Assembly (NCBI GenBank): GCA_964513675.1
Contig: CAZEOD010000006.1
Coordinates: 16,552-80,551, forward strand
From: CALFVT01 sp964513675
GTDB taxonomy: Bacteria > Pseudomonadota > Alphaproteobacteria > Caulobacterales > Maricaulaceae
Reading direction: 5' to 3'
DNA length: 64,000 nucleotides
Shown: piece by piece, positions 17,140 through 25,434 of the stretch
Numbering within the stretch: position 1 is the stretch's first letter
How the letters are laid out: each line of letters opens with the position of its first letter
Notes under the pieces: model-generated
The model's database searches: none
What the model saw: the letters and a program-made list of their open reading frames with translations, nothing else
Told to the model about the DNA's origin: nothing
Program-made: the position numbers and the translations under genes

Positions 17140-17155
17140 ACTCTAGATTTAGAGT
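17140..17155. promoter_or_regulatory. Inverted repeat in the gapA leader
   Basis: Arms ACTCTA (17140-17145) and TAGAGT (17150-17155) around GATT. It lies between the candidate promoter and the palindrome at 17174 and could be a regulator half-site pair or the base of an RNA hairpin. Confidence 0.3.
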
Positions 17156-17173
17156 CAGAGATGACTTGCAAAA

Positions 17174-17187
17174 TGACAGCGCTGTCA
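17174..17187. promoter_or_regulatory. Perfect 14-bp palindrome, LacI-type operator candidate upstream of gapA
   Basis: TGACAGCGCTGTCA is fully self-complementary with a central CG pair, the layout of LacI-family sugar-regulator operators. It lies about 50 bases before the gapA start and downstream of a candidate promoter, a repressing position. It would control gapA and the PEPC-like gene behind it. Confidence 0.5.
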
Positions 17188-17235
17188 ATAAAAGGGCGCA
17201 GAATCTACCAGTTTCGCACACCGATTTAAGGGAAA

Positions 17236-18246
17236 ATGATGACAACACGCCTTGCAATTAATGGATTTGGACGTATTGGCCGTAATATTTTGCGCGCGCT
17301 TTATGAAAATGGCCGAACAGACCTTGAAGTTGTTGCCATTAATGATCTTGCTCCAACATCAAACCTCGCACATTTGTTGAAATATGACTCTGTTCATGGC
17401 CGCTTCCCGGGAACTATCACTCATACAGAAAACTCCATTGATATTGGCAAAGGCCCAATTGAAGTCACAGCAATCCGCAATCTTGAAGACCAAAGCTGGG
17501 GCGATAACGGCGTTGATATTGTGCTTGAATGTACAGGCATTTTCACAGCCCGTGAAAAAGCGGCCGCCCATCTTGCGGCCGGCGCAAAACGTGTCCTTGT
17601 CTCGGCTCCGGGTGCTGGCGCTGATAAAACGATTGTCTACGGCGTTAACCACGGCAGTTTAACCAAGGACGATATTGTTGTCTCTAATGGCTCCTGCACA
17701 ACTAATGCCCTCGCCCCTGTCGCTAAAGTTCTTCACGACGCCTTTGGAATTGAAACCGGATTTATGACAACGATACACGCTTATACTGGCGATCAGCCAA
17801 CGCTGGATAGCGTTCATAAGAATTTGAACCGTGGCCGTGCGGCCGCCCTGTCAATGATCCCAACGTCGACAGGCGCCGCCAAAGCGATTGGCCTTGTGAT
17901 GCCCGAGCTTAAAGGCAAGCTTGACGGGAAAGCCATTCGCGTCCCAACGCCAAATGTTTCTGTGGTTGATTTAAATGTTAATCTGGCGAAATCCGCCTCT
18001 GTTGAGGCCATTAATGACGCCTTCCGCGCGGCAGCGAGCGCAGATCTTAAAGGCGTGCTGCAAATCATTGATGATCCAACCGTTTCTATTGATTTCAATC
18101 ATGACCCGCATTCATCAAGCCTTATGACGGAAGAAACCGTTGTCATGGACGGCAAACTCGCCCGCGTTTTATCATGGTATGATAATGAGTGGGGTTTCTC
18201 TAACCGTATGCTTGATACAGCCGCCGAAATGGCGAAATTCCTATAA
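17236..18246 (+). CDS. gapA: Glyceraldehyde-3-phosphate dehydrogenase, type I
   Basis: Central glycolytic enzyme oxidising glyceraldehyde-3-phosphate to 1,3-bisphosphoglycerate with NAD(P). The NAD fold starts at INGFGRIGRN, the catalytic Cys is C154 in SCTTN, and the base is H181 in TIHAYTGDQ. The length of 336 residues is normal. Two ATGs are adjacent (17236 and 17239); AAGGG is better spaced for the second. A LacI-like palindrome at 17174 suggests sugar control. A PEPC-like gene starts about 14 bases after the stop and is likely cotranscribed. Confidence 0.95.
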   Translation: MMTTRLAINGFGRIGRNILRALYENGRTDLEVVAINDLAPTSNLAHLLKYDSVHGRFPGTITHTENSIDIGKGPIEVTAIRNLEDQSWGDNGVDIVLECTGIFTAREKAAAHLAAGAKRVLVSAPGAGADKTIVYGVNHGSLTKDDIVVSNGSCTTNALAPVAKVLHDAFGIETGFMTTIHAYTGDQPTLDSVHKNLNRGRAAALSMIPTSTGAAKAIGLVMPELKGKLDGKAIRVPTPNVSVVDLNVNLAKSASVEAINDAFRAAASADLKGVLQIIDDPTVSIDFNHDPHSSSLMTEETVVMDGKLARVLSWYDNEWGFSNRMLDTAAEMAKFL

Positions 18247-18248
18247 AA

Positions 18249-18254
18249 AGAGGT
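18249..18254 (+). promoter_or_regulatory. Ribosome-binding site that points to a non-NUG (AUC) start
   Basis: AGAGGT lies 6 to 7 bases before ATC at 18261, and the coding frame after it contains no ATG, GTG or TTG until 18831. The site and spacing are ordinary; only the start codon is not. Confidence 0.6.
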
Positions 18255-18260
18255 AGCCCC

Positions 18261-21095
18261 ATCGCCCGCCGATTAACAAATGATGCCCTGCGTGATTATC
18301 TTAATACACGCCTAAGCGCCCATATCGCGCGCACAGCGCAAGACCCGCAAACCAATCCGGTTAAGCTCCTTGCCTATGACATCTCCCGCCAAGTCGAAGA
18401 CCGCGAGATTGCCTTTCGTGACATTGAGCTCTTTGTTAAAACGCTATCGGATAAAGCCGCGATAGAGCGAGCAGCGCGGCTCGGGCAGCGCGCGGGCGTC
18501 TCGAGCGAAAACCAAGCCTTAAAAGACATCCACACCCTCGCCACAGCCAAAGCAGAGGCCGGGTTTGAGGCCTTTAAGCTTTGGATTGAAACGCCCGGAC
18601 AAGGTCTTGTACTGACGGCTCATCCTACATTTTCACTATCCCGCCAAATCAGAGAGTGCCTCGGCGAAATCGCCTGCAAAGGCGCAGAAAATTCGTCTGA
18701 GGAGATCGAAACCCTAAAAACCCTTCCTTATCTTCCTCGCCGCGCGCCAACTCTGCTTGAAGAACATGAAGATGCGCAAGCCGCAATTCAGCGCATACAA
18801 CTGGCTATTCGCGACACACACCGGACAATCTTGGCTGTCGCGCAAAAGCACTTCCCCGATCAATGGACAGCGCTCTCCCCGCTCCTACTTCACGTTTATA
18901 GCTGGGTCGGATATGATATTGATGGCCGTACAGATATTACATGGGCCGATGCGATACGCCTCCGCCTGACCGAAAAATTCAGTCAGCTTTTACGCTATCT
19001 TGACCGCGCCCGCGAGGCCGCATCTATGACGGATGCATCAGCTCCCGCCCATGCTGTGCTGACACAGCTGACAGAAAAGCTTGCCGCCGCCCATGAAAGC
19101 GCAGCGCGTGATCTCACCCTGTTTAATGAAGACCTTTCCGAGCCTGAAAACCTTGTTGCGGCCGCCAATAATCTTACCCGCGTATCAACGCGGCGCTTCC
19201 TGAATTTAGACGGCGCTGTTGCCCTGATTAACGAAGCTATAGCCGCATCGCAGGACATAACATTACAAACTGAACTGGTTTGCTTAAAAGCCGAGATGGC
19301 CGCCTTTGGCCTTGGCACATCACGGATACATTTCCGGCTGAACTCTCGCCATGTCGTCAGCGCGCTTAAATCCGTCTTCGGCATGTCCGGTGATAGCTCC
19401 GACAGCCGTACGCTTTTGATGCGCGCGTCAGAGCTCACAAAAAATGTGACGCCGCAGCCCGTCAATTTCGCCTCTCTCGCGCTTGAGAAATCAACCGCCC
19501 ATCAGCAAATGATCCTAACGGCGCAAATCCATAAATATATCGACGATACAACGCCCATTCGCTTTTTGATCGCCGAATGTGAAGACAGCCTCATCCCGCT
19601 TGGCATGCTCTATCTCGCGCGGCTTTACGGTGTTGACCGGCATATGGACATATCGCCCCTATTCGAAACGGCCTCTGCCCTGAGCAATGGCGGGCGTATT
19701 ATCGAAAAAATGCTCTCCAATGAGGTGTACCGCGATTACGTGACGCAGCGCGGCGTCTTTGCCATACAGACGGGTTTCTCCGATGCGGGTCGGTTCATGG
19801 GACAAATTCCAGCAACGCTAGCGATTGAGCGGCTACATTCCCATTTTGCGCGGGCCATGGATAAATATGGCGTGAAAAATGTTACAAGCCTGATCTTCAA
19901 CACCCATGGTGAAGGCCTTGGGCGCGGCGGACATCCCGGCACGGTCAAAGACCGCGTTGATTACGCTATGAGCCCATGGGCGATACATCAATTTGAAAAA
20001 CGCGGCCTACATGTTTGTCATGAAACAAGCTTTCAAGGCGGCGACGGCTTTATGTGGTTCCAAACAGACAGCCTCGCGCAATCGAGCGTGGCCTCTCTTA
20101 TTTTGGCGCGCAATGCAGACCGCAGCGGCGCTGAAGATGATCTATTCTACAGCGAGAAAGATTTCTCATGGGATGTATTCCGCACCTTAACGGCGGAACA
20201 AGAAAGTCTCTATGATGACCCGAATTATGTCGCGGTTCTTGGCGGCTTTGGGCAAAATATGTTAATCCCAACAGGGTCACGCGCGGCGAAACGCGCCAAG
20301 TCTGGTAGTACGAGCTTTAACCCGCGCCTGCTCAGAGCCATTCCGCATAATGCAATCTTGCAGCAATTTGGCAGCCCTGCGAATATTTTTTATGGTGTTG
20401 GCCGCGCGGCTGTAATTGACGCTGAGAAGTTTGAAACATTACTTAAAACCTCTCCGCGCGCGCAAAGTATTTTCCGGCTTGTTCAGACCAGTATGGAACG
20501 GACAAACCTGTCTATTCTAACCGCATATGGCCGGCTATTTGATCCCGGATTTTGGGTCAGCCGTGCGCTCAGCGGGAATGAGCCGCATCTTGCGCAGCGT
20601 AGCCTGATCGTTGCAGATTCGCTCACAGACCTACCGTGGCGCTCACAGATTATGGACCTCACCAATCGCTTACGAATGGATGTGTTCGATAGTGTTCGCG
20701 TGTTTCAGCGCGCTGATAACAACGCGAAATTTGACGATATTGATACGCTGCAAATCTTGCACGCCCTTCGCCTCGCCGTGATTATGAAAATGATGATTAT
20801 TGCGACGGAGCTTCCAAGCGCCAGCGAAGAAACAACCTCGCAATTCAATACGCTGAAGCGTCTACAAACCTTTCAGATTGATGCCATTTTGGGCGACCTT
20901 AAAGAGCGCTTTCCCGAAAGCCGCGACGCGCTGGCTTGGACAGAAGATCTCGCAGAGAAAACCGACCTCCCCGCAGCAGAGCCCGGTGGGTTCCCGCATA
21001 TCACGGAAACGATCATTAAGCCGCTGGAACGCGCCTCAGAACTTGTTCGGCAAATTACTGTCGCGATTACCCATCATTATGATGCGTTTGGCTAG
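18261..21095 (+). CDS. Phosphoenolpyruvate carboxylase-like protein, divergent, apparent AUC start
   Basis: The frame is open from 18216 to 21095. PEPC homology (LVLTAHPTFSLS, with H121 equal to the catalytic His of the family) begins well before the first ATG/GTG/TTG at 18831, so the real start must be upstream. The best candidate is ATC at 18261, preceded by AGAGG at proper spacing, giving MARRLTND and 944 residues, a normal PEPC length. PEPC makes oxaloacetate from PEP and bicarbonate. However, two active-site loops differ from classical enzymes: GFSDAGRFMG (505-514) replaces the GYSDSxKD loop, and THGEGLGRGG (548-557) replaces FHGRGG with Glu at the catalytic Arg position. Activity as PEPC is therefore uncertain. 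The gene follows gapA closely. Confidence 0.8.
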   Translation: MARRLTNDALRDYLNTRLSAHIARTAQDPQTNPVKLLAYDISRQVEDREIAFRDIELFVKTLSDKAAIERAARLGQRAGVSSENQALKDIHTLATAKAEAGFEAFKLWIETPGQGLVLTAHPTFSLSRQIRECLGEIACKGAENSSEEIETLKTLPYLPRRAPTLLEEHEDAQAAIQRIQLAIRDTHRTILAVAQKHFPDQWTALSPLLLHVYSWVGYDIDGRTDITWADAIRLRLTEKFSQLLRYLDRAREAASMTDASAPAHAVLTQLTEKLAAAHESAARDLTLFNEDLSEPENLVAAANNLTRVSTRRFLNLDGAVALINEAIAASQDITLQTELVCLKAEMAAFGLGTSRIHFRLNSRHVVSALKSVFGMSGDSSDSRTLLMRASELTKNVTPQPVNFASLALEKSTAHQQMILTAQIHKYIDDTTPIRFLIAECEDSLIPLGMLYLARLYGVDRHMDISPLFETASALSNGGRIIEKMLSNEVYRDYVTQRGVFAIQTGFSDAGRFMGQIPATLAIERLHSHFARAMDKYGVKNVTSLIFNTHGEGLGRGGHPGTVKDRVDYAMSPWAIHQFEKRGLHVCHETSFQGGDGFMWFQTDSLAQSSVASLILARNADRSGAEDDLFYSEKDFSWDVFRTLTAEQESLYDDPNYVAVLGGFGQNMLIPTGSRAAKRAKSGSTSFNPRLLRAIPHNAILQQFGSPANIFYGVGRAAVIDAEKFETLLKTSPRAQSIFRLVQTSMERTNLSILTAYGRLFDPGFWVSRALSGNEPHLAQRSLIVADSLTDLPWRSQIMDLTNRLRMDVFDSVRVFQRADNNAKFDDIDTLQILHALRLAVIMKMMIIATELPSASEETTSQFNTLKRLQTFQIDAILGDLKERFPESRDALAWTEDLAEKTDLPAAEPGGFPHITETIIKPLERASELVRQITVAITHHYDAFG

Positions 21096-21103
21096 AACGG
21101 CGA

Positions 21104-21139
21104 CTGTCTCAGATTAATGTCTGAGACAGGTCAGTTCTT
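21104..21139. terminator. Strong hairpin between the PEPC-like gene and the haloperoxidase
   Basis: Perfect 10-bp stem CTGTCTCAGA (21104-21113) / TCTGAGACAG (21120-21129) with loop TTAATG, followed by GTCAGTTCTTT. It sits between two convergent stop codons and is probably a shared terminator, with an imperfect T tract. Confidence 0.65.
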
Positions 21140-21145
21140 TAGGCT

Positions 21146-22648
21146 TTAAAAAATCTGCCCATCGCGGATTCTGACCGTCTCGCCGTCAAATTTCGTAAAA
21201 TTAAATCCATTGAAAGCTTCCCGATATGTCAGGGAATAATCGAGCAATAAGCTGATGGCTTGCTGTTCGCCAACTTTTAAGCCGTCAATCCCGTCAGAGA
21301 GGTAATGAACGCCGGCCCAATCCCGGCCCAGCGCAATATTATTAGCCTGTTTATTAATCTCCCCGCCAAGCGTTAGCGCCGGCCCAGAGTAAGAGTTAAG
21401 ACGCTCACCATTGGCACTGGAAATGACAGGGTCTGGAAATTCGAGGCTTTCTTCAAAATAAGCCTTTAGGATTGTCGTGCAAGCCCCAGCCATACAGGCA
21501 TGACCCGCAGGATATGACGGATGCGTCGGTGAGCCTTCTGGGAAAACTTGAGGCAATAAATATGTGCCATATTTTGCAAAGACACGCCCAACGCCCTCAG
21601 AGTCAATAATATCTGCGGGAAGCCCGTAATCCTTCACATTGCTCTTTTGAAAATGCAGCCGCCCACCATATGATTCAGGACGCGCACGGCGATGAACGAG
21701 CCATTTTTGATACCATGCGCTTGTTAAGGCTAAATTGGCCGCTTTAGCTACAAGGTCCAGTACATCTGGGCCGCCTAATGTCGCAAAGCTTATTTGTGAT
21801 GCGGAGCCATTATAAAGATTATCAAAGTCAAAGCTATTCGGAACGGCCAATAAAATCAGCGCCGCATTTAAATAGGCTTGATATGAAAAATCCAAATGAA
21901 CATATTCACTCAAGGCGCGCGCATTATTAATATAGCGTGCATTTCCTTTTATTAAAGGCGCAGGCTCACTCCCGCGCTGCACGCCAAGCCATGAGGCCAC
22001 GTCAGTCATGACATCATCCCCAGCGGCAGGGGTTTCATATCTTTGCTGTATTAAACCATTGCCAAAGGGAACATCTTTAAAGAGCAATTGCGATATATAG
22101 GGGCCCGCCAAATCACCGGCCGTATTGCCCCGAAAAATTGTCGATGTCGTCAGCCTGCCATTTGATTTCGGGCCAACAGTTTGTGAAAATGAATTAAGAT
22201 CGGAAAGCGCCGCTTGAATGAGATCATGCCCCTCATAATCGGCAAAAGATACATCACGGCAGAGGGACTTCCAATATAGCTCTCCCACCTCGGCTGCCGT
22301 TTCCAAACCTTCAAACACGGGGGCCGGACGGATGAATGTTTTATGCGAATCAAGCCCCACCATTTCAAACCGGTAAGCGGCCTGCGGATTTGTAAGCTTT
22401 CGCGTGCCGCCAAGGCTGATCGCCTCAAAATCATTATTTTCCCCAGAGTCGAGGGCCGTGAGCAGCGCATTATAAGCGGTCCCATCAACTTCGCCCTCAC
22501 TATTATGCGGCAGCGCCTTAGAGTAACTGGCGCGGTAATCCGCATAAAGCCCCTCATCGCCATTTGTCTGCTGGTCACCAAAATCTAATGCAGATTGCGC
22601 ATTAGCCGCTTTTTACCGCATGTCATAAGCCTGTGATTGTCGGGTCAT
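21146..22648 (-). pseudogene. Vanadium-dependent haloperoxidase, interrupted by an in-frame TAA at codon 12
   Basis: The long open part (21146-22363) carries all vanadate-site motifs: KWLVHRRARPE, SPTHPSYPAGHACM and LGRDWAGVHYLSDG. These enzymes oxidise halides with H2O2. Family homology continues upstream without frameshift (NNDFEAISLGGTRKLTNP, YSKALPHNSEGEVD, QQTNGDEGLYADY) to an ATG at 22648 with a GGAG site 8 bases away, which reads MTRQSQAYDMR and then TAA (22615-22613). Reading on in the same frame restores homology (KAANAQSALDF). There is no ATG/GTG/TTG between the TAA and 22363, so initiation after the stop would lose about 80 residues. It is a nonsense-mutated gene, a sequencing error, or a read-through case. 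Confidence 0.75.
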
Positions 22649-22845
22649 TTTATTGGCTCCAAATATAGGGTGTTGCCCGCTGCCCACCGGTTGACTTGGC
22701 GGCGGAGGCGGGGCGGCGATGAGTTATCCTCAAAGAAAACAGAGGTCGTATCGGCAACCGCAGACGCACTGCCGCATCCCTGAAGGGCCGCGGCTGAACA
22801 GGCGCCAAGTCCTTGCATGACAGCACGCCGTGAAAGCTGATTCAC
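22645..22845 (-). CDS. Small protein with Tat-like and lipobox-like signal, coupled to the haloperoxidase
   Basis: A 66-residue ORF starting at GTG 22845: NQLSRRAVMQGLG gives a twin-arginine type signal, followed by a hydrophobic stretch and LQGCG, which could be a lipobox. The rest is short and polar. Its stop overlaps the haloperoxidase ATG as ATGA (22645-22648). It may be a real small exported protein, or the signal peptide of the haloperoxidase displaced into another frame. No strong ribosome site is seen. Confidence 0.5.
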   Translation of the reverse strand: MNQLSRRAVMQGLGACSAAALQGCGSASAVADTTSVFFEDNSSPPRLRRQVNRWAAGNTLYLEPIK

Positions 22846-23016
22846 TTTACTTTCAATTTTAGTGGAAACTTTGGATTTGGACGTGGGCTTTATCAGATAT
22901 CTACCGATTTATCTAGGTCCTCAACCTAAAATAAAAGGCTTAAAAAGCTGTTAAATCCTATAGTGCCAGCTTTTATACCTCGCGCTATTACGGTATATGA
23001 AACGCGCCAAAACGCC

Positions 23017-23769
23017 CTAAACCTGCCCCTTATCCGTGCCGCAAAACTTATCCCAGAAGCGGAAATAAAGCCCGTAATTGCCTGTAAATTTCGTGTGGTG
23101 AAGGTTATGATGCGCCGCCGTAATCACGTGGCGGCCAAACCACCCCTTGACCCAGCGATCAGGATACACCTCCCAGCCGGCATGGTTAAACACGGCATTT
23201 ATCGTCATAATCATCAGCAGGGCCAAAGCCACGCCGACATGGAGCGGAACAAAAAGCGCCATTACGGGCAAGAGCCATGCGGAAATCACAGCTTCAAATG
23301 GATCGAAAGAAAAGCTTGCCCAAGGCGTTGGCTGCACCGATTTATGATGGCCAGCATGGGCCCAGCTAAATATTTTTTTATGATGCATCACCCGATGCGT
23401 CCAATAAAAATATGTGTCTTGAACAAAAAGATAGAGAAATGCGCTAAGCCCGATATAGCCCCATCCCGCAAGGCCCTCGACCGCGCCGGAATACATCGCC
23501 GTGCCGCCGGCTTTCCACATCTCAAGCACCACCGCAGCAGGCGCAGCATAGATGAAAGCTGAAATCGTACTCAGCTTAATCTCATGGCGGATCGTTTGCG
23601 GCGTCGGGTTTCGTTTTGATAGCCGCCGCGCCTTAACTTTGGACGCATCACGCCGCCAGAGCATATGATGTATCGGCCAGACAATGGCAAAATAGCGAAG
23701 AATAATAATCGCCGTAAAAGCGAGATATGTCACAAGGGTCTGCCCCGGATCTATTGGCCATCCATCCAT
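23017..23769 (-). CDS. Sterol desaturase / fatty-acid hydroxylase family membrane enzyme
   Basis: A 250-residue integral membrane di-iron protein with the family histidine clusters: YWTHRVMHH (near 119), HAGHHKSV (near 138), and HHNLHHTKFTGNYGLY near the C-terminus, between four or so membrane helices. Members hydroxylate or desaturate sterols, carotenoids or fatty chains; the substrate here is not evident. The NYGLYFRFWDKFCGT ending is typical of the bacterial subfamily. It stands alone between the haloperoxidase and a lipoprotein gene. Confidence 0.88.
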   Translation of the reverse strand: MDGWPIDPGQTLVTYLAFTAIIILRYFAIVWPIHHMLWRRDASKVKARRLSKRNPTPQTIRHEIKLSTISAFIYAAPAAVVLEMWKAGGTAMYSGAVEGLAGWGYIGLSAFLYLFVQDTYFYWTHRVMHHKKIFSWAHAGHHKSVQPTPWASFSFDPFEAVISAWLLPVMALFVPLHVGVALALLMIMTINAVFNHAGWEVYPDRWVKGWFGRHVITAAHHNLHHTKFTGNYGLYFRFWDKFCGTDKGQV

Positions 23770-23905
23770 ACCCCGCTTTGGCGCAAATTTAAGCGCGGCG
23801 CAATTTGAAAAATGACCGCACCCCCTCCTTTAGCGGGTTCACTGTGATCGCGCCTCGCCATTTCGGGTAAAATCGGTCATATTCAGCATGTCTTTGGAGG
23901 TTTAA

Positions 23906-24376
23906 ATGCGTTTTATCTTACCCTTACTCGCCGCGCCCTTTCTCTTAACGGCCTGCGCGACCCAGCCCGACCCTGCGGTTGTTTGTTCAGCGGAGTGGAT
24001 TGCCCCGCGCACAGAGCGGGCGATGAATGACATTGAACGCAGATCATCCAGCGCGCTTAAATCTCTGCGCCGCGTTGGCGAGAGCTATGCGCAAGGCAAA
24101 AAACCCGGCCTTCTGCAACTCCTCAGCCTCTCAAATTCAATCAAGTCACTTGAGAAGCAAGTGAAAAACGGACGCGGCATACGCGATCTTAAAACCCTTG
24201 CCCGCACCTGTGATGACCCAAAAATCCTGACCGAGAGCCTGACAGGGTTCATGCGCGATCAAGGCTTGCCAGATAATATGATTAATTTCGTCACCCAATT
24301 ACCCGCTTATCAATCCATCCTTGAGGATACATTTGGGCCGAAAAGCGGCGCGGGCGAAAATAGCTCAAACAGTTGA
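23906..24376 (+). CDS. Small lipoprotein of unknown function
   Basis: 156 residues starting with a lipoprotein signal (MRFILPLLAAPFLLTAC, lipobox LTAC with Cys17). The mature part is mostly helical and charged (about 45-90, SSALKSLRRVGESYAQGKK), with a second Cys near residue 95 (LARTCDDPK). A good GGAGG ribosome site precedes the ATG. It lies 64 bases before trhO on the same strand. I do not recognise a family with a known function. Confidence 0.75.
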   Translation: MRFILPLLAAPFLLTACATQPDPAVVCSAEWIAPRTERAMNDIERRSSSALKSLRRVGESYAQGKKPGLLQLLSLSNSIKSLEKQVKNGRGIRDLKTLARTCDDPKILTESLTGFMRDQGLPDNMINFVTQLPAYQSILEDTFGPKSGAGENSSNS

Positions 24377-24440
24377 AACGCGGCGCATAACGGCGTAAGC
24401 GGGGCGCAATATTAAACCCGCAATATAACAGGACGGGATC

Positions 24441-25307
24441 ATGAGTTATTGCGTTGCTGCCCTATACCACTTCGCGCCGCTGCCGGATTACAAAGCCTTG
24501 CGCGAGCCGTTACAAGCCATGTGCGATATGCTGGGGTTAACCGGCACGCTCTTGCTCGCCTCCGAAGGGGTGAACGGCACAATAGCGGGGCCGGATGCGG
24601 CGATTGCCGATATACTCGCCTTTCTTCGGGCAGACCCGCGCTTATCCGGTCTTGAGCACAAAGAAAGCCGCGCAGAGAAAATCCCGTTTTACCGCATGAA
24701 AGTCCGCCTTAAAAAAGAAATCGTGACCATGGGTGTGGACGGCATAAACCCTAATGACGTGGTTGGCACCTATGTGGAGCCAGAAAATTGGAATGATCTT
24801 ATATCCGACCCCGATGTCGTGCTGATTGATACGCGCAATGATTATGAGGTCGAGATTGGCACGTTTAAAGGCGCCGTAAATCCTGACACGCAAAGCTTTC
24901 GTGAGTTTCCGCAATGGGTTGAAGATAATCGCGGGCACTTAAATAAACCCAAAGTCGCCATGTTCTGCACGGGCGGCATACGCTGCGAGAAGGCGAGCGC
25001 CTTTATGAAGAAAAACGGTTTTGAGGATGTTTACCATCTTAAAGGCGGGATTTTAAAATATCTCGAAACCCAGCCCGAAGACACGAGCCTATGGGATGGG
25101 GATTGTTTTGTCTTCGATCAGCGCGTCGCCGTCGGGCATAACCTAAAACAGAGTGATTACGACCAATGTTATGCCTGCCGCTATCCGATCACCGAGGCGG
25201 ATAAATTACGGCCGGAATATATAAAAGGCGTCGCCTGCCACCGCTGCCACGCGAATATGAGCGAAGACCAACGCACAAGATTTGCCGAACGGCAAAAACA
25301 GATAGAC
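24441..25307 (+). CDS. trhO: tRNA uridine(34) hydroxylase, rhodanese family; 3' end lost in a scaffold gap
   Basis: TrhO (YceA, UPF0176) uses oxygen to form 5-hydroxyuridine at tRNA position 34. The N-terminal domain (about 1-100; LASEGVNGTIAG) precedes a rhodanese domain with active-site loop CTGGIRCEKA (near 175-184). A cysteine-rich C-terminal block follows (CYACRYPIT, CHRCHAN). 289 codons are visible before the N run at 25308; family length is about 300-330 residues, so only the end is missing. The ATG at 24441 has AGGACGGG upstream. Confidence 0.92.
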
Positions 25308-25317
25308 NNNNNNNNNN
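25308..25317. other. Scaffold gap (10 N)
   Basis: Ten unknown bases interrupt the 3' end of trhO. The true gap length is unknown, and the joined flanks may not be adjacent by a fixed distance in the genome. Confidence 1.
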
Positions 25318-25409
25318 ACATTTTTTTGCCGTAAAATTTTGAGAATCTGAACATGCATACTCAGCAAACTCTGAACCGAGCTTTTATCAGAAAAATTATA
25401 TTCATTCAT
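25318..25409 (-). CDS. Possible N-terminal fragment of an unknown protein cut by the gap
   Basis: From the ATG at 25409 the minus strand reads 30 codons into the gap (MNEYNFSDKSSVQSLL, then SMHVQILKILRQKN). AAAAGG sits 7 bases upstream of the ATG. The composition suits a helical N-terminus, possibly of a regulator, but the fragment is too short for a family call. It is divergent from the GST gene with only about 25 bases between starts. Confidence 0.35.
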
Positions 25410-25434
25410 AAAATAACCTTTTAGACATCCATAT

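Noticed and set aside
18831..21095. PEPC-like gene starting at TTG 18831
   Set aside because: About 190 codons of family homology, including the VLTAHPT active-site motif, lie upstream in the same frame, so this start would remove part of the catalytic barrel.
22150..22581. 143-codon minus-strand ORF overlapping the haloperoxidase
   Set aside because: Out of frame with continuous haloperoxidase homology that I could translate through the same bases.
22963..23562. 199-codon plus-strand ORF
   Set aside because: It is antisense to the sterol desaturase gene, whose histidine motifs are intact; the plus frame is His/Arg-rich as expected of a reverse complement.
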